DNA of 64,000 bases, from the NCBI RefSeq assembly GCF_041431135.1, contig NZ_CP107799.1:3286001-3350000 (forward strand), in the 5' to 3' direction. The notes under the pieces are model-generated. The model had not been told where the DNA came from, ran no database searches, and worked only from the letters and a program-made list of their open reading frames with translations. Each line of letters begins with the position of its first letter. Position 1 is the first letter of the stretch. The DNA is from Streptomyces sp. NBC_00554. GTDB lineage: Bacteria > Actinomycetota > Actinomycetes > Streptomycetales > Streptomycetaceae. The position numbers were made by a program, and so were the translations under genes. Of the stretch, positions 27,811 to 35,665 are shown in pieces.

Positions 27811-28379
27811 CCTCGGCCCCCAAGCGCCGCGTCCCCACCGACACCGTGCGCCGGGGCGCCGGGGGGCGCGCCCCCTGGGACGGCGCGCGGCGAACCGGCA
27901 CTCCCGTCCGTCGGGGCGAGGTCCGGTCCGTCGTCGGCTCCGTCGACCGGGTTGATGACCGGTCCGCCTCCGCCCCCGTCGACCGGGTTGAGGATCGGTC
28001 CGTCTCCACCCCCGTCGACCGAGTCGAGGTCCGGTGGGCCGCCGTTCCAGGTGAGGGTCACCGTGAGGCCGGCCTTGGCCTCGCCGTCCGCGAGCAGGCC
28101 GATCACCTTGCCGGCCTTCGCCGTCAGCTCGATGCCGAACTCGACGCTGACCTCGTCGGGACGGACGGCGCGCAGCGGTGCGGCCAGTGAGCGCGCGACG
28201 CTGGTGATCACCGACTGCAGGCTCTCGACCTGTGCCTCGATCCGCTCACCGAACCCCGTGTCCGTGTACGACAGCCCGCCGGCCGGCGCCTCCAGCTCCT
28301 CGGCCCCCGAGATCCGGGCCCACACCGGTGTCCCGTCGGGCATCTCGATCCGTGCGATCCGGGTCACTCCATCACCCAT
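27807..28379 (-). CDS. CU044_2847/trypsin-co-occurring domain 1 protein
   Basis: A 190-residue protein. Residues ~1-110 match the CU044_2847 (trypco1) fold: a short beta-start with ARIEMPDG, an amphipathic helix, then DEVSVEFGIELTAKAGKVIG. The last 80 residues are Gly/Asp/Pro-rich with three imperfect copies of a GPILNPVDGG-like unit. This domain is known for occurring next to trypsin-like peptidases, and here it overlaps such a gene by four bases. It probably binds or restrains the protease. It is the first gene of the leftward eight-gene cassette; the promoter should lie between 28380 and 28563. Confidence 0.8.
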   Translation of the reverse strand: MGDGVTRIARIEMPDGTPVWARISGAEELEAPAGGLSYTDTGFGERIEAQVESLQSVITSVARSLAAPLRAVRPDEVSVEFGIELTAKAGKVIGLLADGEAKAGLTVTLTWNGGPPDLDSVDGGGDGPILNPVDGGGGGPVINPVDGADDGPDLAPTDGSAGSPRAVPGGAPPGAPAHGVGGDAALGGRG

Positions 28380-28563
28380 GACATCCCCGTTCCCCCGTTC
28401 CCCCCACGCCCCCGTGGTCCCACCCGCCCGTTGCGCAGGCTAGTGGCAGGCCCACGGCCGCGCGAGAGGACCTCAGGGGCGGCACCCGCCCCCGCCTATC
28501 CTTTTCCCAGCCTTCCCTTACGGGAAGACTCCCGCCCACCACTTACCTCACGGAGCACCATCC

Positions 28564-28749
28564 ATGTACTTCACCGACCGCGGCATCGAGGAACTGGAGA
28601 AGCGGCGCGGCGAGCAGGAGGTCACCTTCGAGTGGCTCGCCGAGCAGCTGCGTACGTTTGTCGACCTCAACCCGGACTTCGAGGTCCCGGTGGAGCGGCT
28701 GGCGACGTGGCTGGCGCGGCTGGACGATGAGGACGACGACGAGGAGTAG
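28564..28749 (+). CDS. Small acidic conserved protein (DUF6104-type)
   Basis: A 61-residue, strongly acidic protein starting YFTDRGIEELEKRRGEQEV and ending in a run of Asp/Glu. It matches the small DUF6104 family found across streptomycetes. It is divergent from the trypco1 gene, so the 184-base gap probably holds both promoters. No function is known to me and no motif points to one. Confidence 0.75.
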   Translation: MYFTDRGIEELEKRRGEQEVTFEWLAEQLRTFVDLNPDFEVPVERLATWLARLDDEDDDEE

Positions 28750-28833
28750 AGGCGGGGCGGTTCCGTGTCGTGCCGTCAGTCGCTGGAGCTTGCTTCCGTA
28801 GACGTCAGTCGCCGGCGCGCGCTTTCGTAGACG

Positions 28834-29667
28834 TCAGTCGAAGGCCCGCAGCCGGTCGTACGCCAGCCCCAGGGCGCCGTGGATCACCAGCAGAGCCCCC
28901 GCCGCGATCCAGCCGCCGCTGCGTCGCCGTACGCCCCAGGCGGCGAGCGGGACGCCGGCGGCCAGCTGGGCCACCGCGAGGGCGCGGGCCTTCGGGCCGC
29001 GCAGCCACGGTCCCAGGCTGCCGCCCTCCACCACGTCGAGCTCCGCACGGACCGCGGCACGCCACCCGGTCCACTCGATCTGCTCGGCGCCGGGCTGGAG
29101 GCGGGCCACTTCGCGGAGCCGCCCGACGGATTCGCCAGGGGTGAGCCCGGCCGGAAGTACCACCCCCGCGCGCGTGAGGACGGCGAGCAGCCCGCGCATA
29201 CGCGCGCGGGCGTCGGCGGCCGCGTCGGGCTTGGCCAACTGCTCCAGGGACTGCATGTCGAGCACGGGATCGAGCCCGAGGCGGGCCGCGAAGGTGCGCA
29301 TCGCCTCGTCCTCGCCGACCGGGGTGCCGTTCGCCAGCCACTCATAGCCGACGGTGCGCCGGAACCCGGACGCGAGGGTGTAGCCGCTGTGGTCGGCGTC
29401 CCACCAGAGGGCGAGTACGGGCCAGGGGGCGCCGACGCCGAGAGCCGTGGCCCAGCCGGTGAGCACCCGGTCGACGGGTTCGGCACCGTGCAGCCATGGC
29501 CTGCCCTCGGGAACCAGCACGCTCCACTCGTCTCCGGCCCCGGTGAGCAGCATCCGCTCACGCAACAGCTGTGCCGCGGGCCCGACCGACGAGGGTTGCG
29601 CCCGGCAGAGGAGCAGGGCACCGGGGGCTTGGCCCGAGGGCCCGCCGGACGTCGTGGACATGGTCAT
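28834..29667 (-). CDS. Hypothetical protein with C-terminal membrane hairpin
   Basis: A 277-residue protein with a soluble N-terminal part of about 230 residues and two short hydrophobic stretches near the C-terminus (LAVAQLAAGVPLAAWGV and WIAAGALLVIHGALGLAY). The N-terminal part contains WSVLVPEG and PVLALWWDAD-like strands. I do not recognise the family with confidence. Similar proteins occur in streptomycetes near DUF6104. The start may be 2 codons downstream at the second Met. Confidence 0.6.
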   Translation of the reverse strand: MTMSTTSGGPSGQAPGALLLCRAQPSSVGPAAQLLRERMLLTGAGDEWSVLVPEGRPWLHGAEPVDRVLTGWATALGVGAPWPVLALWWDADHSGYTLASGFRRTVGYEWLANGTPVGEDEAMRTFAARLGLDPVLDMQSLEQLAKPDAAADARARMRGLLAVLTRAGVVLPAGLTPGESVGRLREVARLQPGAEQIEWTGWRAAVRAELDVVEGGSLGPWLRGPKARALAVAQLAAGVPLAAWGVRRRSGGWIAAGALLVIHGALGLAYDRLRAFD

Positions 29668-29784
29668 ACGGTAGGCCCACCCAGGAGCAACTTGCCCCTT
29701 TTGTCCACCCGGAGGGCGTCAGAAGACCACCACAGAGCCGTCGGGCGAGATCACCGGAAAAGGTGTCTTGACTTTCCGTATCCG

Positions 29785-29794
29785 CGATATATCG
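29785..29794. promoter_or_regulatory. CGATATATCG palindrome before DUF4097/padR operon
   Basis: A perfect 10-bp palindrome lies about 60 bases before the DUF4097 start, and a related GCGATATGGCGC follows 26 bases later. TTGACT at 29768-29773 could be part of a promoter. The position suits an autoregulatory PadR operator. Confidence 0.45.
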
Positions 29795-29854
29795 TGTTCA
29801 GTGATAGACGCGATATGGCGCGTCACATCCCGATCCGGTCGAGGAGGTCGCACC

Positions 29855-30766
29855 ATGTCCGAGTGGTCCGTAGCCGAGCCCAGCAAGCTCACCTTCGACG
29901 CCCCCGTGACGGCACTGCATGTGCGCGTGGTCAACGGAACAGTGAACGTCGTGGGCACCGACGAGGGTTCCGCCCGGCTCGAGGTGTCCGAGCTGGAGGG
30001 CCCGCCACTCGTGGTGACCCAGAAGGACGGCACGCTCACTGTGGCGTACGAGGACCTTCCCTGGAAGGGCTTCCTCAAGTGGCTCGACCGCAAGGGCTGG
30101 CGCCGCAGCGTGGTGGTCTCGCTGGCCGTCCCCGCGAGCACGCGGGTCGAGGTGGGCGTCGTCGGGGCCAACGCCGTGGTGTCCGGGACGGACGGACGGG
30201 TGGAGGTGAAGGGCGTCACGGGCGACACGACGCTGGTCCGCATCGCGGGCCAGGTACGCGTGGACACGGTGTCCGGGAACCTGGAGGCCCAGGCCGTCAC
30301 CGGCGACCTCCGCTTCAACTCCGTCTCCGGCGACCTGACGGTCGTCGAGGGCTCGGGCTCCTCCGTGCGGGCCGAATCGGTGAGCGGCTCGATGATCGTG
30401 GACCTGGACACCACGGGCTCCCCGACCGACGTCCAGCTGTCGAACGTCTCGGGCGAGATCGCCATCCGGCTCCCGCACCCGGCGGACGCGGTGGTGGAGG
30501 CGAACACCACGAGCGGCAAAGTCTCCAACGCCTTCGAGGATCTCCGGGTCAACGGACAGTGGGGCGCCAAGAAGATCACCGGCCGGCTTGGCGCCGGAAA
30601 CGGCAAGCTGAAGGCGCTCACCGTCTCCGGTTCCATCGCCCTGCTTCGCAGGCCACCGACGGAGGACGAGCCGCCCGAGGACCCGCAGGACGCCGCGCTC
30701 AAGGCCTCGGCCGAAGCTCCCTCCGCCGCCCCGACCGACGGCCCGACCGACAAGAAGGTGCTCTGA
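29855..30766 (+). CDS. DUF4097 beta-repeat protein
   Basis: A 303-residue protein made of repeated short beta strands with GxVxVxxVSGxL units (VKGVTGDTTLVRIAGQVRVD, then VSGNLEAQAVTGDL), the pattern of DUF4097 right-handed repeat domains. It has no signal peptide. The ATG at 29855 has GAGGAGG 7 bases upstream. The next gene, a PadR regulator, begins one base after this stop. DUF4097/PadR pairs are common in actinobacteria and are often linked to envelope stress, but no function is shown here. Confidence 0.85.
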   Translation: MSEWSVAEPSKLTFDAPVTALHVRVVNGTVNVVGTDEGSARLEVSELEGPPLVVTQKDGTLTVAYEDLPWKGFLKWLDRKGWRRSVVVSLAVPASTRVEVGVVGANAVVSGTDGRVEVKGVTGDTTLVRIAGQVRVDTVSGNLEAQAVTGDLRFNSVSGDLTVVEGSGSSVRAESVSGSMIVDLDTTGSPTDVQLSNVSGEIAIRLPHPADAVVEANTTSGKVSNAFEDLRVNGQWGAKKITGRLGAGNGKLKALTVSGSIALLRRPPTEDEPPEDPQDAALKASAEAPSAAPTDGPTDKKVL

Positions 30767-30767
30767 G

Positions 30768-31889
30768 ATGGCCCCCGTCTTCGCCCATGGCCGTCTCCGG
30801 CTCTACCTCCTGAAGCTGCTGGACGAGGCGCCGCGCCACGGGTACGAAGTGATCAGGCTCCTGGAGGAGCGCTTCCAGGGCCTGTACGCCCCCTCGGCGG
30901 GCACCGTCTACCCGCGGCTGGCCAAGCTGGAGGCCGAGGGACTCGTCACGCACACCACCGAGGGCGGTCGCAAGGTGTACGCGATCACGGACGCGGGCCG
31001 CGCCGAACTGGCCGACCGCGGTGGCGAGCTGGCCGACCTGGAGCTGGAGATCCGCGAGTCGGTGGCGGAGCTCGCGGCGGAGATCCGTGCCGATGTACGG
31101 GGCGCGGCAGGCGATCTGCGACGCGAGATGCGAGCGGCGGCCACGGAGGCCCGGCGGGGCGGCTCGGGCGGCGCCGGAGCCAAGGAACACGACGGCGCGC
31201 AGGGCGAGTTCGGGGACTTCGGCGACTACCGCGACAAGGAGTCGTGGCGGGTGGCGAAGGAGGAGATGCGGCGCGTCAAGCAGGAGTGGAAGGAGCAGGC
31301 CCGCCGCGCGAAGGACGAGAGCCGCCGCGCCCGCGACGAGGCGCAGCGCGCCCGCCGCCAGGCCAAGGAGGCCCAGGAAAGGGTCCGCGCCCAGGCCCAG
31401 GAGGAGATGCAGCGCATGGCCAAGCATGTCCAGGATCAGGTCCAGGACCACTTCGCACGGGGCGACTGGCCGACGGGCGTCCGCGAGGGCCTGACCGAAC
31501 TGGCCAAGGAGTTCGGCGAGTTCGGGAAGAACTTCGGCAAGGACCTGAGCAAGGACTTCGGGAAGGACTTCGGCTTCGGTCGCCCGGAAACGGCAGCCGG
31601 ACCGGCCGGCGGGACCAGGACGGCCAAGGAACCCCGGACGGACAAGGAGCCGGAGTACACGGTCACCCCGGACGACTTCCCCGCCGGCTACGAACCCTCC
31701 TGGGCCCACGAGGACTCCACCGACAACCCGGCCCGCGACCTGGACCGCCTCCTGGACCGCTTCCGCGACGACATCCGCGACGCGGCCCGCGACCACGGCG
31801 TGACGGAGGACCAACTCCGCGAGACCCGCCGCCACTTGTCGACGGCGGCGGCGCACATCGGAGTGGCGCTGAGGAAAACGAAGGGCTGA
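30768..31889 (+). CDS. PadR-family regulator with long charged C-terminal helix
   Basis: A 373-residue protein. The N-terminal ~95 residues are a typical PadR winged helix (YLLKLLDEAPRHGYEVI, then the wing with GLVTHTTEGGRKVYAIT). The middle 150 residues form an extremely Arg/Lys/Glu-rich helix (KEEMRRVKQEWKEQARRAK), likely a coiled coil. The C-terminus has more acidic residues and a short helical domain. It is much longer than standard PadR proteins (100-190 residues). It is co-transcribed with DUF4097 and probably regulates that operon. Confidence 0.88.
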   Translation: MAPVFAHGRLRLYLLKLLDEAPRHGYEVIRLLEERFQGLYAPSAGTVYPRLAKLEAEGLVTHTTEGGRKVYAITDAGRAELADRGGELADLELEIRESVAELAAEIRADVRGAAGDLRREMRAAATEARRGGSGGAGAKEHDGAQGEFGDFGDYRDKESWRVAKEEMRRVKQEWKEQARRAKDESRRARDEAQRARRQAKEAQERVRAQAQEEMQRMAKHVQDQVQDHFARGDWPTGVREGLTELAKEFGEFGKNFGKDLSKDFGKDFGFGRPETAAGPAGGTRTAKEPRTDKEPEYTVTPDDFPAGYEPSWAHEDSTDNPARDLDRLLDRFRDDIRDAARDHGVTEDQLRETRRHLSTAAAHIGVALRKTKG

Positions 31890-31924
31890 CGTTTCAGCTC
31901 CGTCCGAGCCTCTCGGTCCGGTAA

Positions 31925-31943
31925 TTGAGGACGAGTCCTTCGG
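31925..31943. repeat. Fragment of dispersed intergenic repeat
   Basis: TTGAGGACGAGTCCTTCGG is nearly identical to the core of the larger repeat at 59892-59928 (one substitution). It sits just after the padR stop, with no flanking arms. Confidence 0.5.
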
Positions 31944-32021
31944 CCCGCCGCCCCGCCCCCATCCCCGACTCCAACGCGCCTACCCCATGTGCCTCTTCGC
32001 TCTCTCCCTCACCCGTTCGCT

Positions 32022-32120
32022 ATGCCCGACCGCACCCTCGACCACCGCGCGCATCCTTACGTACACCGCTCGAACATCACTCCTACCGAGCTTGCCCAAC
32101 TGCTCCAGCAGCGTCTCTGA
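32022..32120 (+). CDS. Possible 32-residue small protein or gene remnant
   Basis: A short frame from ATG 32022 encodes a His/Arg/Leu-rich peptide ending in ITPTELAQLLQQRL. Its stop abuts the tnpB stop on the other strand. The final segment looks like a natural helix, so it may be the tail of a gene cut by the mobile element or a real small protein. No ribosome-binding site is evident. Confidence 0.25.
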   Translation: MPDRTLDHRAHPYVHRSNITPTELAQLLQQRL

Positions 32121-34124
32121 CTAGCTAAGCGATCCCATGCCGGACGTGGTGTCTGGGACGGGTTCTGCCCACTGTGGAGGGGTGGCGTGGGCGTGCAGGT
32201 GGAAGCCTGCGCCCAGTGCTGCTCCTCGCGGCCGGTGCCGGTTGGTGGGTGTGCTGATCGTCGTCACGCCCTGGTGCCGGTGGGCTGCACGGGGCAGCCG
32301 GGTCCGGTCCGTGTGAGCGTGTCCCTCCGGACGCTGGCCCGCCGGACCCGGAGGTCTGGTGGGGGAGGGTGTCCGGCGTCGCCTGGGCGTCGGACCTGCT
32401 GCGCGTCGCCGGGTGGATCCGGTCTTGGACCGGTCTGTCCGGCGGGTCTTCGGCGCGGGCGTTGTGATCACCGCACGCGCTTCGAGTCTGTCCACCACCG
32501 CGCGGATGACCATGGCCCCGCTGGTGCGGTCGGTCGCGGTTTTGGTCTGGTGAGTGAGGCCGCGTGCAGCGATGCGCTGCCAGGCCCCTTGATCGCGGTC
32601 GCCTTGCCAGCCGCAGGCGCCGCACCGAGCCCATTTCCAGCCGGGTGCGGTGGGCCGGTCGGGGGCCTTGCGGTGCCGCAGCGGGACCAGGCACTGCGGG
32701 CAGTGCTTCGAGGTGTTCCGGGCCGGGACGGTGACGACGGCGATACCGGTCTCGGCGGCCAGGTGCCGCATCCGGTCCACGATCTGGCCGCGCACCTGCT
32801 GGGACATGCGAGTGTTGTGGGTGCGGCCCATGCCGCGCGCTTCCATCGAGCGGAGGTCTTCGACGTAGATGACACTCGCCCCGGCAGCGATGGCCTGGTC
32901 CACGGCCCAGCGGGCGGCAGCCAAGGCCAGAGCGTCATTGAGGTTCGACCGCCTGTCGCAGACGCGCCGGATCTCCTCGGCCAGGACCGCATATCTGCTG
33001 GTCAGATGGTGATGTTCGGCTCTGCCAATGAGTTGCTGGTAGTGGTCGGCCTTAGCATGCAGGTGCTCGGACAGACGGCGCAGACGGTGCTGCTTCGCGA
33101 GGACCCCTGCGGCGCGGAACATGGCCCCGGCCCCGAGGGCGGTGATGGTGCCGTCGTTGTGGAGTCGGGCAGCTCCGGCGGACAGCAGTGTGTTTAGGCC
33201 CCAGTCCACGCCCAGCGCGATCACATGCCCGCTCCGTTGCGGCTTCGGGACGGCGTGGGTGTAGGCGAGATCGGCCCGCACCTTGCCCTGATGAAGGCGC
33301 AGGGTGGGCAGGTGCAGCACTGCACTGGCGGGGATCGTCGGCGGCAGCGCAATGCGGCAGGCCACCCACGTCCAGTCCGCGTAGGACCGCGGGTCGGGGC
33401 GGGTGGGCAGTTGCAGGCGCAGCAGCGCCCGGATCGGATCGTCGGTGCGCTCGATGGTGGCCTGCTGCCCGTCGCAGGCAGACAGCAACAGCATCCGCGC
33501 CACGCGGGGCGCGGCCTCTAGCTCAAACACATCGCCCGGCATCCGGCCGTGCCTCTTGACGAAGGCGGCGATCTGCCGGGTACGCGACTTGATGGCAGTG
33601 GACGGCAGAACCCGACCGCCAAGCACCGCCTCACGCACCGCGTCCCATTCCTCAGAGGTGCGCTTGGCAGGGTCGGCAGGCCAGGTCTCGATGACTGCGC
33701 CGGTGAGGTCTGCGCGCCACTTCACCGAGCGCAGCGTCCACCCAGCCGTCTCCTGGGCCATCCGCACTATGCGGTCATTTGCGCGGATGCCCTCGGCCGG
33801 GCCAACAGTCCAGCCCAGGCGGCGCAAGGCCATCCAGGCATTCGACGGCAGCGCGCGGCCCCCGGCATCCTCACCGCACGCCAGCACATCCACATCAGCG
33901 GCATTCCAGTGCTCGGTCAGCAGGGCGGCGACCATCCCGGACACCAGATCAGCAGCCCAGCCCACCCGCTCCACCAACACGACAGCCGACAGGACCTCAC
34001 CCGACTTCTCGTCGACTGCGGCGCGCAGCAGGCCACGGGCGCAAGCCGTACGAGCAGTCTCCCCGTCGGCCATCTGCAGCTTCCGTCCCACCACCGCCCC
34101 CGTCCCCACCCTTAATGCTGACAT
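32121..34124 (-). CDS. Large TnpB-like RuvC nuclease (IS200/IS605 accessory type)
   Basis: A 667-residue protein with a divided RuvC domain. Asp307 lies in ALGVDWGLN, Glu422 in IYVEDLRSM, and a third acidic residue (Asp509 or Asp511) in GWQGDRDQG. A zinc ribbon (CPQC at 475-478 and CGAC at 501-504) sits before the last motif. These are the catalytic elements of TnpB/Cas12-type nucleases. It is larger than classical ~400-residue TnpB because of a ~300-residue N-terminal region and a ~140-residue basic, Pro/Thr-rich tail. No TnpA lies nearby, so it is an orphan or self-standing element. The 3' end and downstream DNA (31890-32400) are where a guide RNA would be expected. A transferred origin is likely. 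Confidence 0.8.
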   Translation of the reverse strand: MSALRVGTGAVVGRKLQMADGETARTACARGLLRAAVDEKSGEVLSAVVLVERVGWAADLVSGMVAALLTEHWNAADVDVLACGEDAGGRALPSNAWMALRRLGWTVGPAEGIRANDRIVRMAQETAGWTLRSVKWRADLTGAVIETWPADPAKRTSEEWDAVREAVLGGRVLPSTAIKSRTRQIAAFVKRHGRMPGDVFELEAAPRVARMLLLSACDGQQATIERTDDPIRALLRLQLPTRPDPRSYADWTWVACRIALPPTIPASAVLHLPTLRLHQGKVRADLAYTHAVPKPQRSGHVIALGVDWGLNTLLSAGAARLHNDGTITALGAGAMFRAAGVLAKQHRLRRLSEHLHAKADHYQQLIGRAEHHHLTSRYAVLAEEIRRVCDRRSNLNDALALAAARWAVDQAIAAGASVIYVEDLRSMEARGMGRTHNTRMSQQVRGQIVDRMRHLAAETGIAVVTVPARNTSKHCPQCLVPLRHRKAPDRPTAPGWKWARCGACGWQGDRDQGAWQRIAARGLTHQTKTATDRTSGAMVIRAVVDRLEARAVITTPAPKTRRTDRSKTGSTRRRAAGPTPRRRRTPSPTRPPGPAGQRPEGHAHTDRTRLPRAAHRHQGVTTISTPTNRHRPRGAALGAGFHLHAHATPPQWAEPVPDTTSGMGSLS

Positions 34125-34339
34125 CCGATCAACGACAGCACCGCGGAAAGGTCACACACTCGACCATCGAACTCAAGTGCGACATCAACACCGGACGGAC
34201 GGCGTGACGCCCAGAGTTGACGAAACGCTGCGGATATCCAAGGAAGTTCGTGAGCCTCCGCAGCATGGCGACCGCCCGCAGTCCGATGTGCGGATCACGC
34301 CACATGCACGCTCGGCTAGATCCGTCCATTCGGTCACGC

Positions 34340-34357
34340 TGTCAACCACGGTTGACA
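34340..34357. promoter_or_regulatory. Perfect 18-bp palindrome between tnpB and oxidoreductase
   Basis: TGTCAACC-AC-GGTTGACA is a perfect inverted repeat with the form of a dimeric repressor site. It lies about 215 bases upstream of tnpB and just beyond the terminator of the oxidoreductase gene. It could control tnpB or a lost gene. Confidence 0.45.
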
Positions 34358-34364
34358 CGCAACA

Positions 34365-34389
34365 GCGGGCTCGCGGAACCCGAGCCCGC
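34365..34389 (-). terminator. Hairpin after the quinone oxidoreductase gene
   Basis: A 9-bp GC-rich stem (34365-34373 with 34381-34389) and a 7-base loop lie 22 bases beyond the stop of the leftward oxidoreductase gene. Confidence 0.65.
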
Positions 34390-34411
34390 CGCAGGGAGCA
34401 GCCAAATGCGG

Positions 34412-35377
34412 TCAGCTCACCGTCAGAACGATCTTCCCGAACTGATCGCCCGACTCCAGCCGTTCGAACCCCTCGCGGGCCCGGTCGAGCGGAAGCACCT
34501 CATCGATGACGGGCCGCACGCCGGTGGCGGCGCAGAAGGACAGCAGGTCCTCCAGTTCGTCCTTGGTGCCCATGGTCGAGCCGACGATCTTGAGCTCGAG
34601 GAAGAAGACGCGGGTCAGTTCGGCGTGCGAGGGCCGGTCGCCGCTGGTGGCGCCCGAGATGACGAGGGTCCCGCCGGGCTTCAGCGACTTGACGGAATGC
34701 GACCAGGTGGCGGCGCCCACCGTCTCGATGACGGCGTCGACCCGCTGCGGCAGCCGAGCCCCGGATTCCAGCGCCTCCACCGCCCCCAGCTCGACGGCCC
34801 GCTTCCGCTTGGCCTCGTCGCGGCTGGTGGCGAACACCCGCAGCCCCGCGGCCTTGCCGAGCACGATCGCGGCCGTCGCCACGCCGCCGCCGGCGCCCTG
34901 GACGAGGACGGAGTCGCCGGGGCGCACGCCGGCGTTGGTGAAGAGCATGCGGTACGCCGTCAGCCAGGCGGTGGGCAGACAGGCGGCCTCCGCGAACGAC
35001 AGTTCCTTGGGCTTGGGCAGTACGTTCCACGCGGGCACGGAGACCTGTTCGGCGAAGGTGCCCTGGTAGCGCTCGGTGAGGATGGAACGGGGTTCCTTGG
35101 GGCCGACGCCGTGGCCGGTCTGCCCGATGACGGAGTGCAGCACGACCTCGTTGCCGTCCTCGTCGATGCCGGCGGCGTCGCATCCGAGGATCATCGGGAG
35201 CTTGTCCTCGGCGAGGCCGACTCCGCGCAGCGACCACAGGTCGTGGTGGTTGAGGGAGGCGGCCCGGACGTTCACGGTCGTCCATCCCGGCCTCTGCTCG
35301 GGGGCCGGGCGCTCCCCCAACTCCAGGCCGTTGAGCGGCTGGTCACGGTCGATTCGGGAAGCGTAGGCAGCGAACAT
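34412..35377 (-). CDS. Zinc-type alcohol dehydrogenase/quinone oxidoreductase-like protein
   Basis: A 321-residue member of the medium-chain dehydrogenase/reductase family. The catalytic domain begins NVRAASLNHHDLW and includes GCDAAG. The NAD(P)-binding site is VLVQGAGGGVATAA, followed by VFATSRDEAKRKRAVELGA. No clear structural-zinc cysteine set is visible, which points to the quinone oxidoreductase branch. It probably reduces quinones or enones with NADPH. I take the Met at 35377 because the 19 residues before it do not fit the family. It is a single-gene unit with its own terminator. Confidence 0.85.
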   Translation of the reverse strand: MFAAYASRIDRDQPLNGLELGERPAPEQRPGWTTVNVRAASLNHHDLWSLRGVGLAEDKLPMILGCDAAGIDEDGNEVVLHSVIGQTGHGVGPKEPRSILTERYQGTFAEQVSVPAWNVLPKPKELSFAEAACLPTAWLTAYRMLFTNAGVRPGDSVLVQGAGGGVATAAIVLGKAAGLRVFATSRDEAKRKRAVELGAVEALESGARLPQRVDAVIETVGAATWSHSVKSLKPGGTLVISGATSGDRPSHAELTRVFFLELKIVGSTMGTKDELEDLLSFCAATGVRPVIDEVLPLDRAREGFERLESGDQFGKIVLTVS

Positions 35378-35466
35378 GACCTTGACGATAGGCTCCGCCG
35401 CCGCCTGGCGGAACCATGCCCCGCTGTGACACACGTCCCGCCGTGTACGGGGCTCACGTCACAGGG

Positions 35467-35621
35467 TTTTCGCCCCCTCCGCCCCTGCCCGTCCCGTACC
35501 TGGGGGCTGCGCCCCCAGACCCCCGCTTTCGGCCTGAACGGCCTCGTCCTCAAACGCCGGACGGGCTGAAACCGGGCGTAGCCCGGAAGCAAGGGACGGG
35601 CAGGGGCGGAGGGGGCGAAAA
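35467..35621. repeat. Dispersed intergenic repeat with 29-bp perfect arms
   Basis: Arms at 35467-35495 and 35593-35621 are perfectly complementary over 29 bases. Between them are a hairpin (35499-35518) and the core CTCGTCCTCAAACGCCGGAC at 35543-35562. The same modules recur at 59.8-60.0 kb in inverted order. It lies between the oxidoreductase and malic enzyme genes and could form a large cruciform or RNA structure. Confidence 0.8.
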
Positions 35622-35623
35622 AA

Positions 35624-35654
35624 CGGCCCCGCCGGAAACCTCCCGGCGGGGCCG
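35624..35654 (-). terminator. Terminator of malic enzyme gene
   Basis: A perfect 12-bp stem (35624-35635 with 35643-35654) and a 7-base loop lie 11 bases after the malic enzyme stop. It abuts the dispersed repeat. Confidence 0.8.
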
Positions 35655-35665
35655 AACACCACACC

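Noticed and set aside
31890..32124. Search for a CRISPR array beside the Cas12-like protein
   Set aside because: No regularly spaced direct repeats were seen on either side of tnpB; the TnpB assignment is preferred.
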